64,000 nucleotides of DNA from Flavivirga aquimarina (GCF_030540835.1 NZ_JAUOEK010000084.1:1-64000); one strand, 5' to 3'; numbered from the stretch's first letter, positions 8,960-17,880 are shown. The notes: generated by a model from the sequence alone, not told the origin. A program made the numbers and translations.

Positions 8960-9109
8960 GACTAACGTTAAGTATATGGTTTGTTGCGTGTTTTAAGTAC
9001 CTAATTTAGCAAATACAAATCGAATAGAAAATCCGCAAGGATTTTCGTAAGTAGGCTAGAACTTAATGACATTAGGCTAGAACTAGCAATAAATTATACG
9101 GTGTTAGAC
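8960..9109. repeat. attC-like imperfect palindrome, element B
   Basis: Begins GACTAACGTTAAGTATATGG and ends ATACGGTGTTAGAC, so the outer arms CTAAC and GTTAG pair, followed by GTATA/TATAC and GTTGC/GCAAT. The centre is a hairpin GAAAATCC-GCAA-GGATTTTC (9027-9046). GTTAGAC fits the integron core GTTRRRY exactly. A partial internal duplication (AGGCTAGAACT, twice) lies near 9050-9085. Confidence 0.8.
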
Positions 9110-9118
9110 AACGTTTTT

Positions 9119-9808
9119 TTATTTATAAATTATTTTTTCCAATTCGTTTTTTTGTCCGTTATAAATTTCGAAAAAGTCAGTTGGTTTATTTGCTATTAAT
9201 TTTACTCTTTCTTCGTTGTCGTGATTCAGTCGGTATATTTTTCCTTTTTTGTCTACCGCAACGTAATTTCCGTCTTCCATATCCAAAATCGTATAGAACA
9301 ATTTTTCGTCCAATTCAATTTCGAATGCATAATCCAATTCCAATAGTTTAAGTTGTTCTTTTGTTAGAGTTTTTAAAGCTTTTTCAGCAATTTTTTGGTC
9401 AGGATTTTCCATTTTCAGATGTTCAAGTTTAATTGCACTTTTCTGAATTTGGTTTAAGTCAAATGTTTTGTGGAAATACTCTGGATTTTCAATCTCAATT
9501 TGGGTCAGCACATCGTGTAGATATTTTAACCTGACGGGTTCGTAAATTCCTGTCTTATGATTCAAAACTGAAATTCCAGTTATATAAAAGAAAGTTTTAT
9601 GATTCCGCTTAACTTCTTCATAGCCTTTTTCACTGCAACTTCTTAAAATGGAAATTGCACTTGGGTTTTTTACAAAGCTAAATCCGTAAAATTTTGAAAT
9701 TTCGATTGCCTTCGTTAATTCAGGCATTTCAGCACGCAACAATTCGGCAATTTTAAGCTCAAATTGTTCAATGTGTTTCTGCTTTATTTTTCGATTGAAA
9801 ATGTTCAT
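9119..9808 (-). CDS. Protein of unknown function (229 aa)
   Basis: No signal peptide or membrane segment is visible, so it should be cytoplasmic. The N-terminal half is charged and helical (EQFELKIAELLRAEMPELTKAIE), and the C-terminal third looks beta-rich (NYVAVDKKGKIYRLNHDNEERVKLI), somewhat like SMI1/KNR4-type immunity proteins, but I cannot assign a family. It is a single-gene cassette-like unit. Its boundaries GTTAGACAAC (9103-9112) and GTTGCCTAAC (9816-9825) are inverted copies of each other with one mismatch. GTTAGGC, read on the minus strand at the start side, is an exact integron-type core. Confidence 0.7.
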   Translation of the reverse strand: MNIFNRKIKQKHIEQFELKIAELLRAEMPELTKAIEISKFYGFSFVKNPSAISILRSCSEKGYEEVKRNHKTFFYITGISVLNHKTGIYEPVRLKYLHDVLTQIEIENPEYFHKTFDLNQIQKSAIKLEHLKMENPDQKIAEKALKTLTKEQLKLLELDYAFEIELDEKLFYTILDMEDGNYVAVDKKGKIYRLNHDNEERVKLIANKPTDFFEIYNGQKNELEKIIYK

Positions 9809-9825
9809 TTTAAATGTTGCCTAAC

Positions 9826-10015
9826 GGCAGTCTGTCTCAAAACAGTCCTTTATTATTGTTTTAAAAATATACAATTTTGTTTTCTCGAAGCAGAATCTTT
9901 TGCATAATTCCGTATATGTCATCGGAATTCAGGATTTTAATTTTTTCTTCTTCTGTCAGTTTTATGTCCATGAATGTAAAAGTAGGATTTTTTGGGATAT
10001 GAAAATTTGGAGATT
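9826..10015. other. Spacer with one end of the 109 bp MITE
   Basis: After the AACGG core, the sequence CAGTCTGTCTCAAAAC (9828-9843) is identical to the left terminal repeat of the MITE copies at 16906 and 18870, but the rest of the element is not present. No gene is supported in the remaining 170 bases. Confidence 0.6.
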
Positions 10016-10996
10016 TTACTTCTTTTCTAATTTTTGTAATCTTTTTTGTATTTCAAGAAGTTTATCATTTAGTGATTCTAATTCCTTAATTTTCTTTTCT
10101 TGCTGAATAGTATATAAAGTCAACTCCTCAATTTTTTTAAGAAGGGTCATATCCATTTTGGCCTGCATCACACCATTTTGTTCAAATTCTTTTGCGGATG
10201 GGATTTCAGGGAGATGACTATTTTTTTTAATGAAATTTTCAACATCTTTTAAGCTTCTTAAATTATAACCTTCTTTAAAAACATAATCAGGAGCAGGAAC
10301 ATTAAGGTCAATTTTAACTTCTTCTGCATGGATATTTCCCTTTACTGTAAGTTTCATATCGGGATTAGAAGTTCCTATCCCGACATATCCGTTTGAACCT
10401 ATTACAAGTCTATCAACATCATTGTTATCTCCAGTAAAGTTTTTAAAAATGTGAAACTTAGTAGTATTATTTCCTGTTTCAGATACTTTAAAACCTACAA
10501 AATCTCCTCCAGCATTTCCTAGAGGATCCCATAAGATTCTTGAATTCCCTGTTAAATTAGCATTGCCTTTGAATTGGGTATCTCCAACAGCATTAATTGC
10601 CAAAAGGCTAACATCATTACTATCTCCAGTAAAATTCCTATAAATATGGAGTTTGGTAGTATTGTTTCCTGTTTCAGATACTTTAAAGCCTATAAAATCT
10701 CCTCCAGCATTCCCTAAGGGGTCCCATTGGAATTTTGAATTTCCTGTTAAATTAGCGTCACCCATAAATTGAGTGTTTCCAGAGGCATTAATTGTTATGA
10801 GGTCAATATCATCAGTGTTATTCGTGAAATTCCTATAAATATGTAGTTTGGTAGTATTGTTTCCTGTCTCAGTAGCTTTAAACCCCACTAAATCTCCACT
10901 AGCGGATCCTTTTGGGTCAAGTTCAATTTTGCTTTCTTGTGCTTTTATTCCAAAACTAATTCCAATTAAAGCGATTATTAACATTGTTTTCTTCAT
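10016..10996 (-). CDS. Exported repeat protein with tail-fibre-like C-terminus
   Basis: A signal peptide (residues 1-19) precedes three repeats of about 62 residues, each with the pattern WDPLGNAGGDFxGFKVSETGNN, TTKLHIYRNFTG and NANLTGNS. Then follows a stretch typical of Bacteroidetes surface proteins: GYVGIGTSNPDMKLTVKGNI, PDYVFKEGYNLRSL and NSHLPEIPSAKE, ending in a coiled coil (residues about 285-326). The last part resembles the region before intramolecular chaperones of phage tail fibres. A surface or trimer-forming role is inferred. The internal repeats are also strongly conserved in DNA (10440-10900), which suggests recent duplication. Cassette boundaries are only clear on its start side (GTGGCTAAC near 11041). 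Confidence 0.75.
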   Translation of the reverse strand: MKKTMLIIALIGISFGIKAQESKIELDPKGSASGDLVGFKATETGNNTTKLHIYRNFTNNTDDIDLITINASGNTQFMGDANLTGNSKFQWDPLGNAGGDFIGFKVSETGNNTTKLHIYRNFTGDSNDVSLLAINAVGDTQFKGNANLTGNSRILWDPLGNAGGDFVGFKVSETGNNTTKFHIFKNFTGDNNDVDRLVIGSNGYVGIGTSNPDMKLTVKGNIHAEEVKIDLNVPAPDYVFKEGYNLRSLKDVENFIKKNSHLPEIPSAKEFEQNGVMQAKMDMTLLKKIEELTLYTIQQEKKIKELESLNDKLLEIQKRLQKLEKK

Positions 10997-11041
10997 AATT
11001 ATTATTTCTTATTATAGTTCTTTTTGTTTTTTCCAGCTTGT

Positions 11042-11173
11042 GGCTAACGTGTTTGTATGAGCAGTAGCGGATTTTTATGCACTTACTGTTCAGTTTAGCA
11101 CAAAGTTAGTTAAAAGCGGACACTTTCATTTTAGCACTTAAACGGCTATTGCTTATAGGACACATTGTTACCT
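11042..11173. repeat. attC-like imperfect palindrome, element C
   Basis: Starts GGCTAACGTGTTTGTATGAG and ends CACATTGTTACC. Inner parts AGTAGCGG and GGCTATTGCTTATAGG follow the family layout, but the central hairpin differs from the GAAAATCC type. It is the most divergent of the seven elements. Confidence 0.6.
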
Positions 11174-11180
11174 GTTGGCT

Positions 11181-12713
11181 TTATTCCTTTAGTTGTTTCA
11201 ATCTGTCAATCGCATTTTGATTTTTTGGATTCAACTCCAAAGACTTTTTGTAATTAAAAACGGCGTTTTGGTAGTCCTTATTATAAAAATACGCTTCGGC
11301 TAAACTGTCATACAGATTTGCTGATTTTGGATAAAGATGCAAAGCCAACAAAAAAACATTTACTCCTTGAACTTTCATTTCAGGGTCAAAAGATAATCGC
11401 AATCCTAAAGTGTTCAACATTCCTTCTTGAAGCTCAAGATTTGGATGATTGCTAATTGTTTTCTTATATAATGGGATTAAATCTTGATAATCCTGTTTGA
11501 ATGCCAAATCATTGAAATCTTTATATGTAAAGTCCTTTTCGATAGCTTTTTTCGTTTGTTTAAAAATCAAAATATCAGAAAACCCGTTTGCAATAGGCTT
11601 ATTTTCTATGAAATCAATTGCTTTTTTCTCATTTTTGAGTGTTGCATTTAAAAACTGCAAAGTATGTTGACAAAGCAAATTGTAGGAAGCCATTATTTTA
11701 TCATCACTTTTATCTTGCCTTTTATCTCTGTTAGCGAATAAGACACCGAAAGAACTAAAATAAGAATGCGATAGGTCGTGAAATCTATATCTGTAAATGT
11801 TGCTATATTTCAAAGAATCGTATAATTGAAATTTGTAGTTCAACTCTTCAGGGATTTTGTCTGTAGTTAGAACTTCCTTTGGAATTTCTTTTTGAGCGAA
11901 ATGGATATAAGGAATGGAAAGCTTATCTAAATTGAAATAGGGTGATTTTTCCAAAACAGGATAATTGTATCTTTCGGTGCCATCCAAACTAACAATTACA
12001 TTTATAGTCTTGTTTTTCATGACAGTAATAGCATTTGACAATCCACCAAAACTAAATCCCATTAATGCCACTTTTTCAAAATCAATATTCTCGTAGCTGT
12101 GAATTTCTTTTAGAAGAAACTCAACATCTCTCGATTGCGTTTCCATATCTTTTGTAGTACCGCCTTCCAACCAACGTGTATCTGTTCCTCTTGAAGGACT
12201 TGATATCACTACAAAACCGTTACTGGCTAAATACTCGAATAATGCAAAGTTTTCAATTGACGAGGCTTGATAACTTGGTGCATAAACTACTACTGGAAAT
12301 TTTCCGTCTAATAATGTTGGATTAGAAAAAGCATTTCCCTTTTCAGAAAGATGCGCCTTATTTTCTGATGTGTTCCATAAATAAGGAAACCAATCCAACA
12401 GAAAGTAATTCGGTAAATTTTTCCATTCTTCCTCTTCTTTTAAAACCTCTAAATAGTTTAAGACTGTTAATTGCTCAGAATTACTATCTTCTATTTTTGC
12501 GGGATACCAAATACTTATTGGAATGGGTCTCTTAATAAGTCGATTGTTAAACTCATTATGAATTTGATAGGTTCTTGTGCTATCATTGACTGTATAATGT
12601 TTAAAACCTACTTCATATTTTCCGGCTTTAAGCCCGATTTCTTTTAAGGATGTCTGTCCTTTCATAGAACAGACTTGAAGAAGTATTATGGTTACTAAAA
12701 TTATTTTTCTCAT
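11181..12713 (-). CDS. Alpha/beta hydrolase with C-terminal TPR repeats, exported
   Basis: A signal peptide (residues 1-19) is followed by a dienelactone-hydrolase or acetylhydrolase-like domain: PISIWYPA near 47, FPVVVYAPSYQ, and the nucleophile elbow ALMGFSFGG near residue 220. Acid and histidine residues are present later (VSLDGTE; YRFHDLSHSYF). Residues about 415-510 carry tetratricopeptide-like repeats ending LYDSLAEAYFYNKDYQNAVFNYKKSLELNP. The fused arrangement is found in Bacteroidetes secreted esterases; the substrate is unknown. It is the last gene of a three-gene set with a serine hydrolase and an AraC regulator. Its unit begins at GTTACCTG (11167-11174). Confidence 0.85.
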   Translation of the reverse strand: MRKIILVTIILLQVCSMKGQTSLKEIGLKAGKYEVGFKHYTVNDSTRTYQIHNEFNNRLIKRPIPISIWYPAKIEDSNSEQLTVLNYLEVLKEEEEWKNLPNYFLLDWFPYLWNTSENKAHLSEKGNAFSNPTLLDGKFPVVVYAPSYQASSIENFALFEYLASNGFVVISSPSRGTDTRWLEGGTTKDMETQSRDVEFLLKEIHSYENIDFEKVALMGFSFGGLSNAITVMKNKTINVIVSLDGTERYNYPVLEKSPYFNLDKLSIPYIHFAQKEIPKEVLTTDKIPEELNYKFQLYDSLKYSNIYRYRFHDLSHSYFSSFGVLFANRDKRQDKSDDKIMASYNLLCQHTLQFLNATLKNEKKAIDFIENKPIANGFSDILIFKQTKKAIEKDFTYKDFNDLAFKQDYQDLIPLYKKTISNHPNLELQEGMLNTLGLRLSFDPEMKVQGVNVFLLALHLYPKSANLYDSLAEAYFYNKDYQNAVFNYKKSLELNPKNQNAIDRLKQLKE

Positions 12714-12723
12714 AATTGTGTAT

Positions 12724-14232
12724 TTATTCTTTTTTTAGGAAATTAATTTCACTAAAGTCAACATCAAGTAGGCTTTCTTGGTCAAAGGATATTCCTAATA
12801 TTTTTCTGTCTGAATTGAAATTAAATGTTAAATATCCATCAGGCACTCTTATGTCGTACCAATCAATTTTGAATGTATCAAAATGCCAATGTTCTAACTT
12901 TCCTCTAAATATAGAAGAGCGTGAAAAAGAAATCTCTAGTTCTTTTTCGTTCAACGGTTCTATATTAATGTCTCCATACATTTTATCTGTGTATACTCCC
13001 GTATAACCATTTAAGCCAAGCGAAGGCGACGTGTTATTGACTCTTGTTTTGATTTTAGGTTCTCTATTTACCCTTCTATCTCTATACCCTTTAACAGTCT
13101 CATAAAAGTCAAGGGATTTATCCTCAAATATCTGTTCAAGTAATTTAGCTTTTAGCAAAAAGGAAGCTGGCTCTTTTGAAATATTGGTTAATATGATTAC
13201 ACCTATGTTTAGATTTTTTATCATAAAAAGCTTTGCAGCCATTCCATCAATGACACCATTATGTTCAATTAGTTTATCATTATTTCTCGGTGTAACCCAC
13301 CAACCAAAACCGTAGGAAGAGAATTCATTACCAAAAGGTGAGCCTTCAATAGGATAGATTATTTGGGGTTTGATAATTTCTGCGAGGGTCGATTTGCTTA
13401 TTATAGTATCTTGTTTAAAAACCCCATCATTAAGCAACATTTTCATATACTTGTTCATATCATTTGCTGACGAGTATATAAAACCAGCAGGTGCAAGATT
13501 ATCTCCTTTTTCTTGAGCAACTAGCATTTTCTTGTAATCTTCATTCCAAACGTGCGGAAACGCCAAATTTTTATTACTTTCTCTGACCGAAGAAATTGAG
13601 GTGCTATTTCTCATCTCAAGTTTATCGAATATCCTATTTTTTAGAAAATCATCCCAACTTGTTCTTGCAACCATGCTTACTATTTCTCCCGCAACGAGAT
13701 ACATCACATTTTGATACGCTGGTTTTTCCCGAAAACCTGATACTGGTTCTAAATATTTTAATTTTTTGATAATATCTTTTCTCGACAAATCTGAATGATA
13801 CCAAAGTGTTCCTCCACTAATTTCTTTAAGCCCGCTCCTATGAGTAAGTAAATCTCTAATAGTAAAATTTTCCGAAACGTAGGAATCATACAACTCAAAA
13901 TAAGGTAGATAGTCTTTTACCTTATCATCCCAGTCTATTTTTCCTTCATCTACCAGTATTCCAAGAGTTAAAGCCGTAAAAGATTTTGAAATTGAGCCTA
14001 TGCCAAAGATGGTGTTTTCATCAATAGGTAAGTTTTCATTGACTTTTCTCGTGCCAAATCCTTTTGAGTAAATAACAGAATCGTTTCTTACGATACCAAT
14101 TGAAAGACCAGTTACTTCAAAATCTTTCATTAGTTGGTTAATGAAAGGCTCAATTGCCTCAAGTTGTATCTTTTGAGGATAGGCATTAATCGTAATGCCG
14201 AAAAGAAATATCAAATATAAAAACTTATTCAT
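12724..14232 (-). CDS. Serine hydrolase, class C beta-lactamase-like
   Basis: The signal peptide (residues 1-19) and the motif S80-I-S-K83 (GIGSISKSFTAL), a YQNVMY motif around residue 168 and HNGV near 345 identify a class C beta-lactamase/penicillin-binding fold enzyme. The C-terminal 130 residues form an extra domain typical of periplasmic peptidase or esterase members. The natural substrate is not evident, and resistance should not be assumed. It lies 10 bases upstream of the alpha/beta hydrolase gene and downstream of an AraC-type regulator, all in one direction. Confidence 0.88.
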   Translation of the reverse strand: MNKFLYLIFLFGITINAYPQKIQLEAIEPFINQLMKDFEVTGLSIGIVRNDSVIYSKGFGTRKVNENLPIDENTIFGIGSISKSFTALTLGILVDEGKIDWDDKVKDYLPYFELYDSYVSENFTIRDLLTHRSGLKEISGGTLWYHSDLSRKDIIKKLKYLEPVSGFREKPAYQNVMYLVAGEIVSMVARTSWDDFLKNRIFDKLEMRNSTSISSVRESNKNLAFPHVWNEDYKKMLVAQEKGDNLAPAGFIYSSANDMNKYMKMLLNDGVFKQDTIISKSTLAEIIKPQIIYPIEGSPFGNEFSSYGFGWWVTPRNNDKLIEHNGVIDGMAAKLFMIKNLNIGVIILTNISKEPASFLLKAKLLEQIFEDKSLDFYETVKGYRDRRVNREPKIKTRVNNTSPSLGLNGYTGVYTDKMYGDINIEPLNEKELEISFSRSSIFRGKLEHWHFDTFKIDWYDIRVPDGYLTFNFNSDRKILGISFDQESLLDVDFSEINFLKKE

Positions 14233-14307
14233 AACAAAGAATACTCAAAATATTGCTACAAAATAAAATCTTTTCAGAGTAAAAAAATTGTATAAATGGA
14301 AACCGAA

Positions 14308-15114
14308 CTATATGGATAACCATACTACGTCTTCACTTGAATCTATACTTTTGAAAAACAAACTTGGATTGATATTGGTGAGCGATTTGAACTCCTTTAT
14401 AAAATGGGATTGGTCGTAAAAAAGACTTTTATAGGAAAGTTCTGTTAAGTTGTTTACCTTCTGAAAATCTAATAATGCATTTCTAAACTTGTGAACTTTA
14501 CGATATTCAGAAGGCGTTTTACCGACAGTATTAAAAAAGATTCTATTTAGATATTGTCTTGATATTTGGTGCTTTTTTGAAATGTCAGCAATACTATGAT
14601 CGCTCTCCAAATCCGCAATGATGTTTTCTATTCTATCCGTTTCAATATTTTTAAGTTTGGATAGCCAATAATTCTCAAGGTGCTCTATTTGTTCATCTCT
14701 ATTCTCTATATCAATGATGGATTGCATTTTCGTATTCAAATCATCGAATGGTTGAAAATCCATACAAAAACCACTAATAAAGTAATCTGAAAGGTTTGTA
14801 ATAAAATAATTGAGTCCAAGAGGCTTAAACTTAATTGTTATTTCATTGGTAGGTTCTTGAAACGTGACTTTAAAAGGTTTGGTATATCGTAATACTAAGT
14901 CGGTTACAACTTTTTCCTTCTCAGAAGGTGTTACTAAAATTTGTCCTTCTTCAATTTTTACATCTGAGTTTTGAGTGGTACTAACAAAGCATAAATTATA
15001 AGGAAAAGTTATATAATGTAAAGGCAATTTTGATTTCCCTTTTGCCATAAAATAATAACCATCAATATACCTTCTCAAGGTTTCATTTTTTGGCTTGTAA
15101 TGTTGGACGTTCAT
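14308..15114 (-). CDS. AraC-family transcriptional regulator
   Basis: The C-terminal 100 residues hold two helix-turn-helix motifs of the AraC/XylS type (SIADISKKHQISRQYLNRIF and LTELSYKSLFYDQSHFIKEF, followed by NINPSLFFK). The N-terminal 150 residues (MNVQHYKPKNETLRRYIDGYYF) match the sensor domain often paired with AraC in Bacteroidetes (DUF6597 type). It probably controls the two downstream hydrolase genes with which it shares orientation. The ATG is 75 bases upstream of the serine hydrolase start. Confidence 0.9.
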   Translation of the reverse strand: MNVQHYKPKNETLRRYIDGYYFMAKGKSKLPLHYITFPYNLCFVSTTQNSDVKIEEGQILVTPSEKEKVVTDLVLRYTKPFKVTFQEPTNEITIKFKPLGLNYFITNLSDYFISGFCMDFQPFDDLNTKMQSIIDIENRDEQIEHLENYWLSKLKNIETDRIENIIADLESDHSIADISKKHQISRQYLNRIFFNTVGKTPSEYRKVHKFRNALLDFQKVNNLTELSYKSLFYDQSHFIKEFKSLTNINPSLFFKSIDSSEDVVWLSI

Positions 15115-15249
15115 TTTTTTTTAGCTTCTGATTAACGTAAGATTATTGTGTTCAAAATCAACAATTTAAAATTAGTTGTTTTTTATCTCATTTTTCTCAT
15201 CTTCGTTAGCCATAGTACTAAAGACTCTTTTGGAGTCTATGAGGGATTG
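15115..15249. other. Leader region upstream of the AraC gene
   Basis: Between the AraC start and the AAC boundary at 15257 are about 135 bases without a gene. AGACTC-TTTTG-GAGTCT (15222-15238) is a perfect 6-bp hairpin. ATTAACG (15133) and CGTTAGCC (15204) resemble cassette cores, so a short remnant unit may lie here. Confidence 0.4.
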
Positions 15250-15250
15250 C

Positions 15251-15383
15251 AGGTAACGGTTGCGTATAAGAATAGTGCGGTTTTGAGTCCGAGGATTTTC
15301 CGTAGGAAAATCGGAGTGACCAAATACGCACTAGTCTTTGATTAAGCATAAAACTAAGCATTATTTTTATAGATTGTTGGCAA
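15251..15383. repeat. attC-like imperfect palindrome, element D
   Basis: Starts AGGTAACGGTTGCG and ends AGATTGTTGGCA. It contains an inner hairpin GATTTTCC-GTA-GGAAAATC near 15292, the reverse of the hairpin in the other elements, and the right-hand motif AAGCATTATTTTTATAG. Confidence 0.7.
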
Positions 15384-15389
15384 TAGTAT

Positions 15390-15803
15390 TTATTTAATTT
15401 TCCACAGTTCACTGTTTTTCAAAGTATAAGTTCCTGTAAACCAATTTATTGTTATTAAGTCGACTTTTACATTTTTGCATTCTGAACAATTAGCTATTTT
15501 TTCATTAAATTCAGTCGGAATGATATTGTTTTTCGATGACTTGAAAGATAATAAGCTTTTCCCATTTTCATCAATTCCAGAGATTCTAAATCCGAGAATT
15601 TTATAATTAATATTCTTCCTTTTTAGAAAATTAGATTTTAGTCGTATTGAATCTAACTGATTTATATTGAATAATTCAATTTCAACGTCAGAACGCTTTT
15701 CAAATTCCGCTGTTATTTTTTCTCTTTCTTCAAGACTCTGGGAAAAGCCAGAAAAATGAACAAAAGTAAAGACTATCAAAATAGAAACTTTCATTGTTTT
15801 CAT
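15390..15803 (-). CDS. Small exported protein of unknown function (137 aa)
   Basis: A signal peptide (about residues 1-21, ending HFSGFSQ) precedes a small soluble domain with one CSEC motif (residues about 107-110). No family is recognised. It is a single-gene cassette-like unit bordered by GTTGGCAAT (15377-15385) and GTTTCCAAC (15807-15815), which are inverted copies with a mismatch. The ATG lies 11 bases after AAGGAG of the long repeat, so translation would use the repeat's ribosome binding site. Confidence 0.7.
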   Translation of the reverse strand: MKTMKVSILIVFTFVHFSGFSQSLEEREKITAEFEKRSDVEIELFNINQLDSIRLKSNFLKRKNINYKILGFRISGIDENGKSLLSFKSSKNNIIPTEFNEKIANCSECKNVKVDLITINWFTGTYTLKNSELWKIK

Positions 15804-15812
15804 ATTGTTTCC

Positions 15813-16068
15813 AACTCCTTATATACACACTAAAAAGTGCGTTTATCCCTTAAATAAAGTCGGATATATACACCTTAATTATCTTTAGTTTAAAACCCAG
15901 AGTATTCAAATCTAAGAAAAATATTCTATCGGGAGCGGGGGAGAAATAGAAATACTGTGATTTTTTTAGTCAACCATTAATTTACAAGTAATCATACTGA
16001 TTTGGTGATAAGATTAATTATCGTTTGGTTAGGAAAAGAATCACGGATTACAAATCCGCGATATCGGG
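15813..16068. repeat. Long cassette-leader repeat, copy 3 (256 bp)
   Basis: Third copy, shorter by a deletion next to TTTGGTTAGGAAAAG near 16030. Read on the minus strand, it begins two bases after the stop codon of the gene at 16070 and ends in AAGGAGTT at the gene at 15390. No GTT-type boundary separates it from the upstream gene, unlike the attC-like elements. Confidence 0.9.
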
Positions 16069-16069
16069 T

Positions 16070-16852
16070 TTATTTCCACCATATAATTTTTTCTTTCTTT
16101 CTACTTTCTTCAATGTCTTGTTTATCGAAAGTCATAAAGCCCTCTGATTGTCTAGTTTTATCAGATTCAAAATCTTTAGGAACTCCAATAAATGAACCCT
16201 GGTGTGCTAAAACATAAGTTCTCCACCCATTGTCAATATATTTTGAGTTAAAAATATAAAACTCATTGTCGTAATGCTTAAACAAATCATTTCGTTTGGT
16301 TGGTGGAATTTGAATCCCCCAGCTACAATATTTTGGAGTGTCTTTTTTATAATCTTTCCATTCGCCTATAAATTCAGAAACACCTTCTTGTCCGTACCAA
16401 TCACTATTTACAACAAATCCAGTTGATGTTTTGTCATACATGGTTCTAAAGTCACCAAGGAATTGTCCTACGTGTGATTGCGTCTCATTTTCATTTAGTT
16501 CATAGTTTCCACTTAAAAATCCAAATGAATAATCAGGGTCTTCACAATCTAAATTCTTTTCGTCAAGTTTCATTGATTTTTGAATCAGAATTTTGCCTGT
16601 GAAATCACAAATATTTGAATTGACTTTCGATTTTCCAATCACGGAATAAGTCTTATCGTTTACCTTTGAAACTGAAATAAACCGAATTTCTATTCTCTGA
16701 TTATTTTTTCCAATTGTTCCTTGAAAAGTCTCACCAATCCAAATACCACTAAAATCATTTCGTAGCATATCTTTGCTTTCAATATAGCAATCTTGACCAC
16801 TAACGTGAACAGTCAAAAAAATCAGTGTTATTACTTGTAATATTCCTCTCAT
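16070..16852 (-). CDS. Exported protein of unknown function (260 aa)
   Basis: A signal peptide (about residues 1-19) precedes a domain that begins DFSGIWIGETFQGTIGKNNQRIEIRF and continues in alternating beta-like segments, reminiscent of lipocalin-type or META-like small secreted proteins. No family or catalytic residues are recognised. The start side has GCCAACG (16898-16904), an attC-like core. The stop side runs directly into the long repeat, and the matching boundary is missing. Confidence 0.7.
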   Translation of the reverse strand: MRGILQVITLIFLTVHVSGQDCYIESKDMLRNDFSGIWIGETFQGTIGKNNQRIEIRFISVSKVNDKTYSVIGKSKVNSNICDFTGKILIQKSMKLDEKNLDCEDPDYSFGFLSGNYELNENETQSHVGQFLGDFRTMYDKTSTGFVVNSDWYGQEGVSEFIGEWKDYKKDTPKYCSWGIQIPPTKRNDLFKHYDNEFYIFNSKYIDNGWRTYVLAHQGSFIGVPKDFESDKTRQSEGFMTFDKQDIEESRKKEKIIWWK

Positions 16853-16896
16853 ATTTATACTATCTCATTATTTCTTGGTATCGCTCATTCCATGCC

Positions 16897-17139
16897 CGCC
16901 AACGTCAGTCTGTCTCAAAACTAATTTTACTTCTCTGAGAATCTCATATTTGAGATTTTTCAAAGATACCTATCCGAATACCAAAACCAAAATAAGAGGT
17001 TTTGAGACAGTCTGACGGTCTCGGCTATGAGTAGTTGCGTGTGTTAGCACTTAACTTTGCAAGTACACACCAAACTGAAAATCTGCGAGGGTTTTCAGAA
17101 GTAGGCGAGAACAAGCAATTACTTATAGCATCGTTGTGC
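16897..17139. repeat. attC-like imperfect palindrome, element E, with MITE insertion
   Basis: Starts CCGCCAACGT and ends TAGCATCGTTGTGC. Without the 109 bp insertion at 16906-17014 the element would be about 130 bp. The inner parts are typical: TAGTTGCGTGTG, the central hairpin GAAAATCT-GCGA-GGGTTTTC near 17080, and CAAGCAATTACTTATA. Confidence 0.75.
16906..17014. mobile_element. MITE-like element, copy 1 (109 bp)
   Basis: Terminal inverted repeats CAGTCTGTCTCAAAAC and GTTTTGAGACAGTCTG match over 16 bases with one mismatch. It is flanked by ACGT and ACGG, nearly a 4-base target duplication. No coding capacity is present, so it depends on a transposase elsewhere. The sequence is almost identical to the copy at 18870. 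Confidence 0.85.
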
Positions 17140-17147
17140 GTTCGGCT

Positions 17148-17714
17148 TTATTCATTAATTCTTAAATAAATATTAGTTTCTTCCCAAACTTTTGCATCTC
17201 CAAAAATCAGAAGTAAAGCTCCTGAATTGTCAAAAATATCATTTAAAATCAAATCGTTATTTTGGTTTAATGCTATTCGTACTTTTTTTACGTCAACTCC
17301 ACCGAAGACGTATGGTATTCCTCTGATTATTGTATTGCGATTTTTGACATATAAAAACCCGTCATTTTTAAATTTATATCTAATTGTTTGACTTTTGACA
17401 ATGTTATTTTTCTTAATGAAGTCAATTTGCAATTTTCTGTCGTCAATAATCTTGATTTTGAATTTTCCTCCGCTTATTGTGTCAAAACTTATTGTATCAC
17501 TTTGTCCTCTTCCATATTTACGATAAAACTTGTTGTTTGCATTGTCAAAATATGGGTATTCAGTTTTTAATTTGTCAAACGCAAAAATAGAATAGGTACC
17601 ATTCAAATTGTTTACATTGGCATTATTTATTTTTACGTGATTTTCCGGATTATTTTTAAAAACACCACAACTAAAAAATAATAAGGACAAAAAAATTAAG
17701 TAGGTGTTTTTCAT
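17148..17714 (-). CDS. Lipoprotein of unknown function (188 aa)
   Basis: The first 16 residues end in a lipobox (LLFFSC), so the product is a lipoprotein. The rest is beta-rich, with NLNGTYSIFAFD near residue 38 and GIPYVFGGVDVKKVRIALNQ near 146, but no family is recognised. It forms a single-gene cassette-like unit with perfect 9-base inverted boundaries GTTGTGCGT (17133-17141) and ACGCACAAC (17747-17755). Confidence 0.75.
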   Translation of the reverse strand: MKNTYLIFLSLLFFSCGVFKNNPENHVKINNANVNNLNGTYSIFAFDKLKTEYPYFDNANNKFYRKYGRGQSDTISFDTISGGKFKIKIIDDRKLQIDFIKKNNIVKSQTIRYKFKNDGFLYVKNRNTIIRGIPYVFGGVDVKKVRIALNQNNDLILNDIFDNSGALLLIFGDAKVWEETNIYLRINE

Positions 17715-17748
17715 TCAAATTCTTTTCAGTTTCTATTTTGCGGCTGAC

Positions 17749-17880
17749 GCACAACGTATTTGTATATGGTTTGTTGCGTGTTTTAATCACCTAATTTAGC
17801 AAATACAAACCGAATAGAAAATCCGCGAGGATTTTCTTAAGTAAGCAAGAACTAGCAATAAATTATATTCGGTGTTAGCT
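17749..17880. repeat. attC-like imperfect palindrome, element F
   Basis: Starts GCACAACGTATTTGTATATGG and ends TATTCGGTGTTAGCT. The inner GTTGCGTG and CTAGCAATAAATTATA pair partly, and the centre is a perfect hairpin GAAAATCC-GCGA-GGATTTTC near 17818. It is very similar to element B, although the genes on either side are unrelated. Confidence 0.82.

Noticed and set aside
15148-15345. Plus-strand frame of 65 codons
   Set aside because: It runs through the AraC leader and attC-like element D and has no family resemblance.
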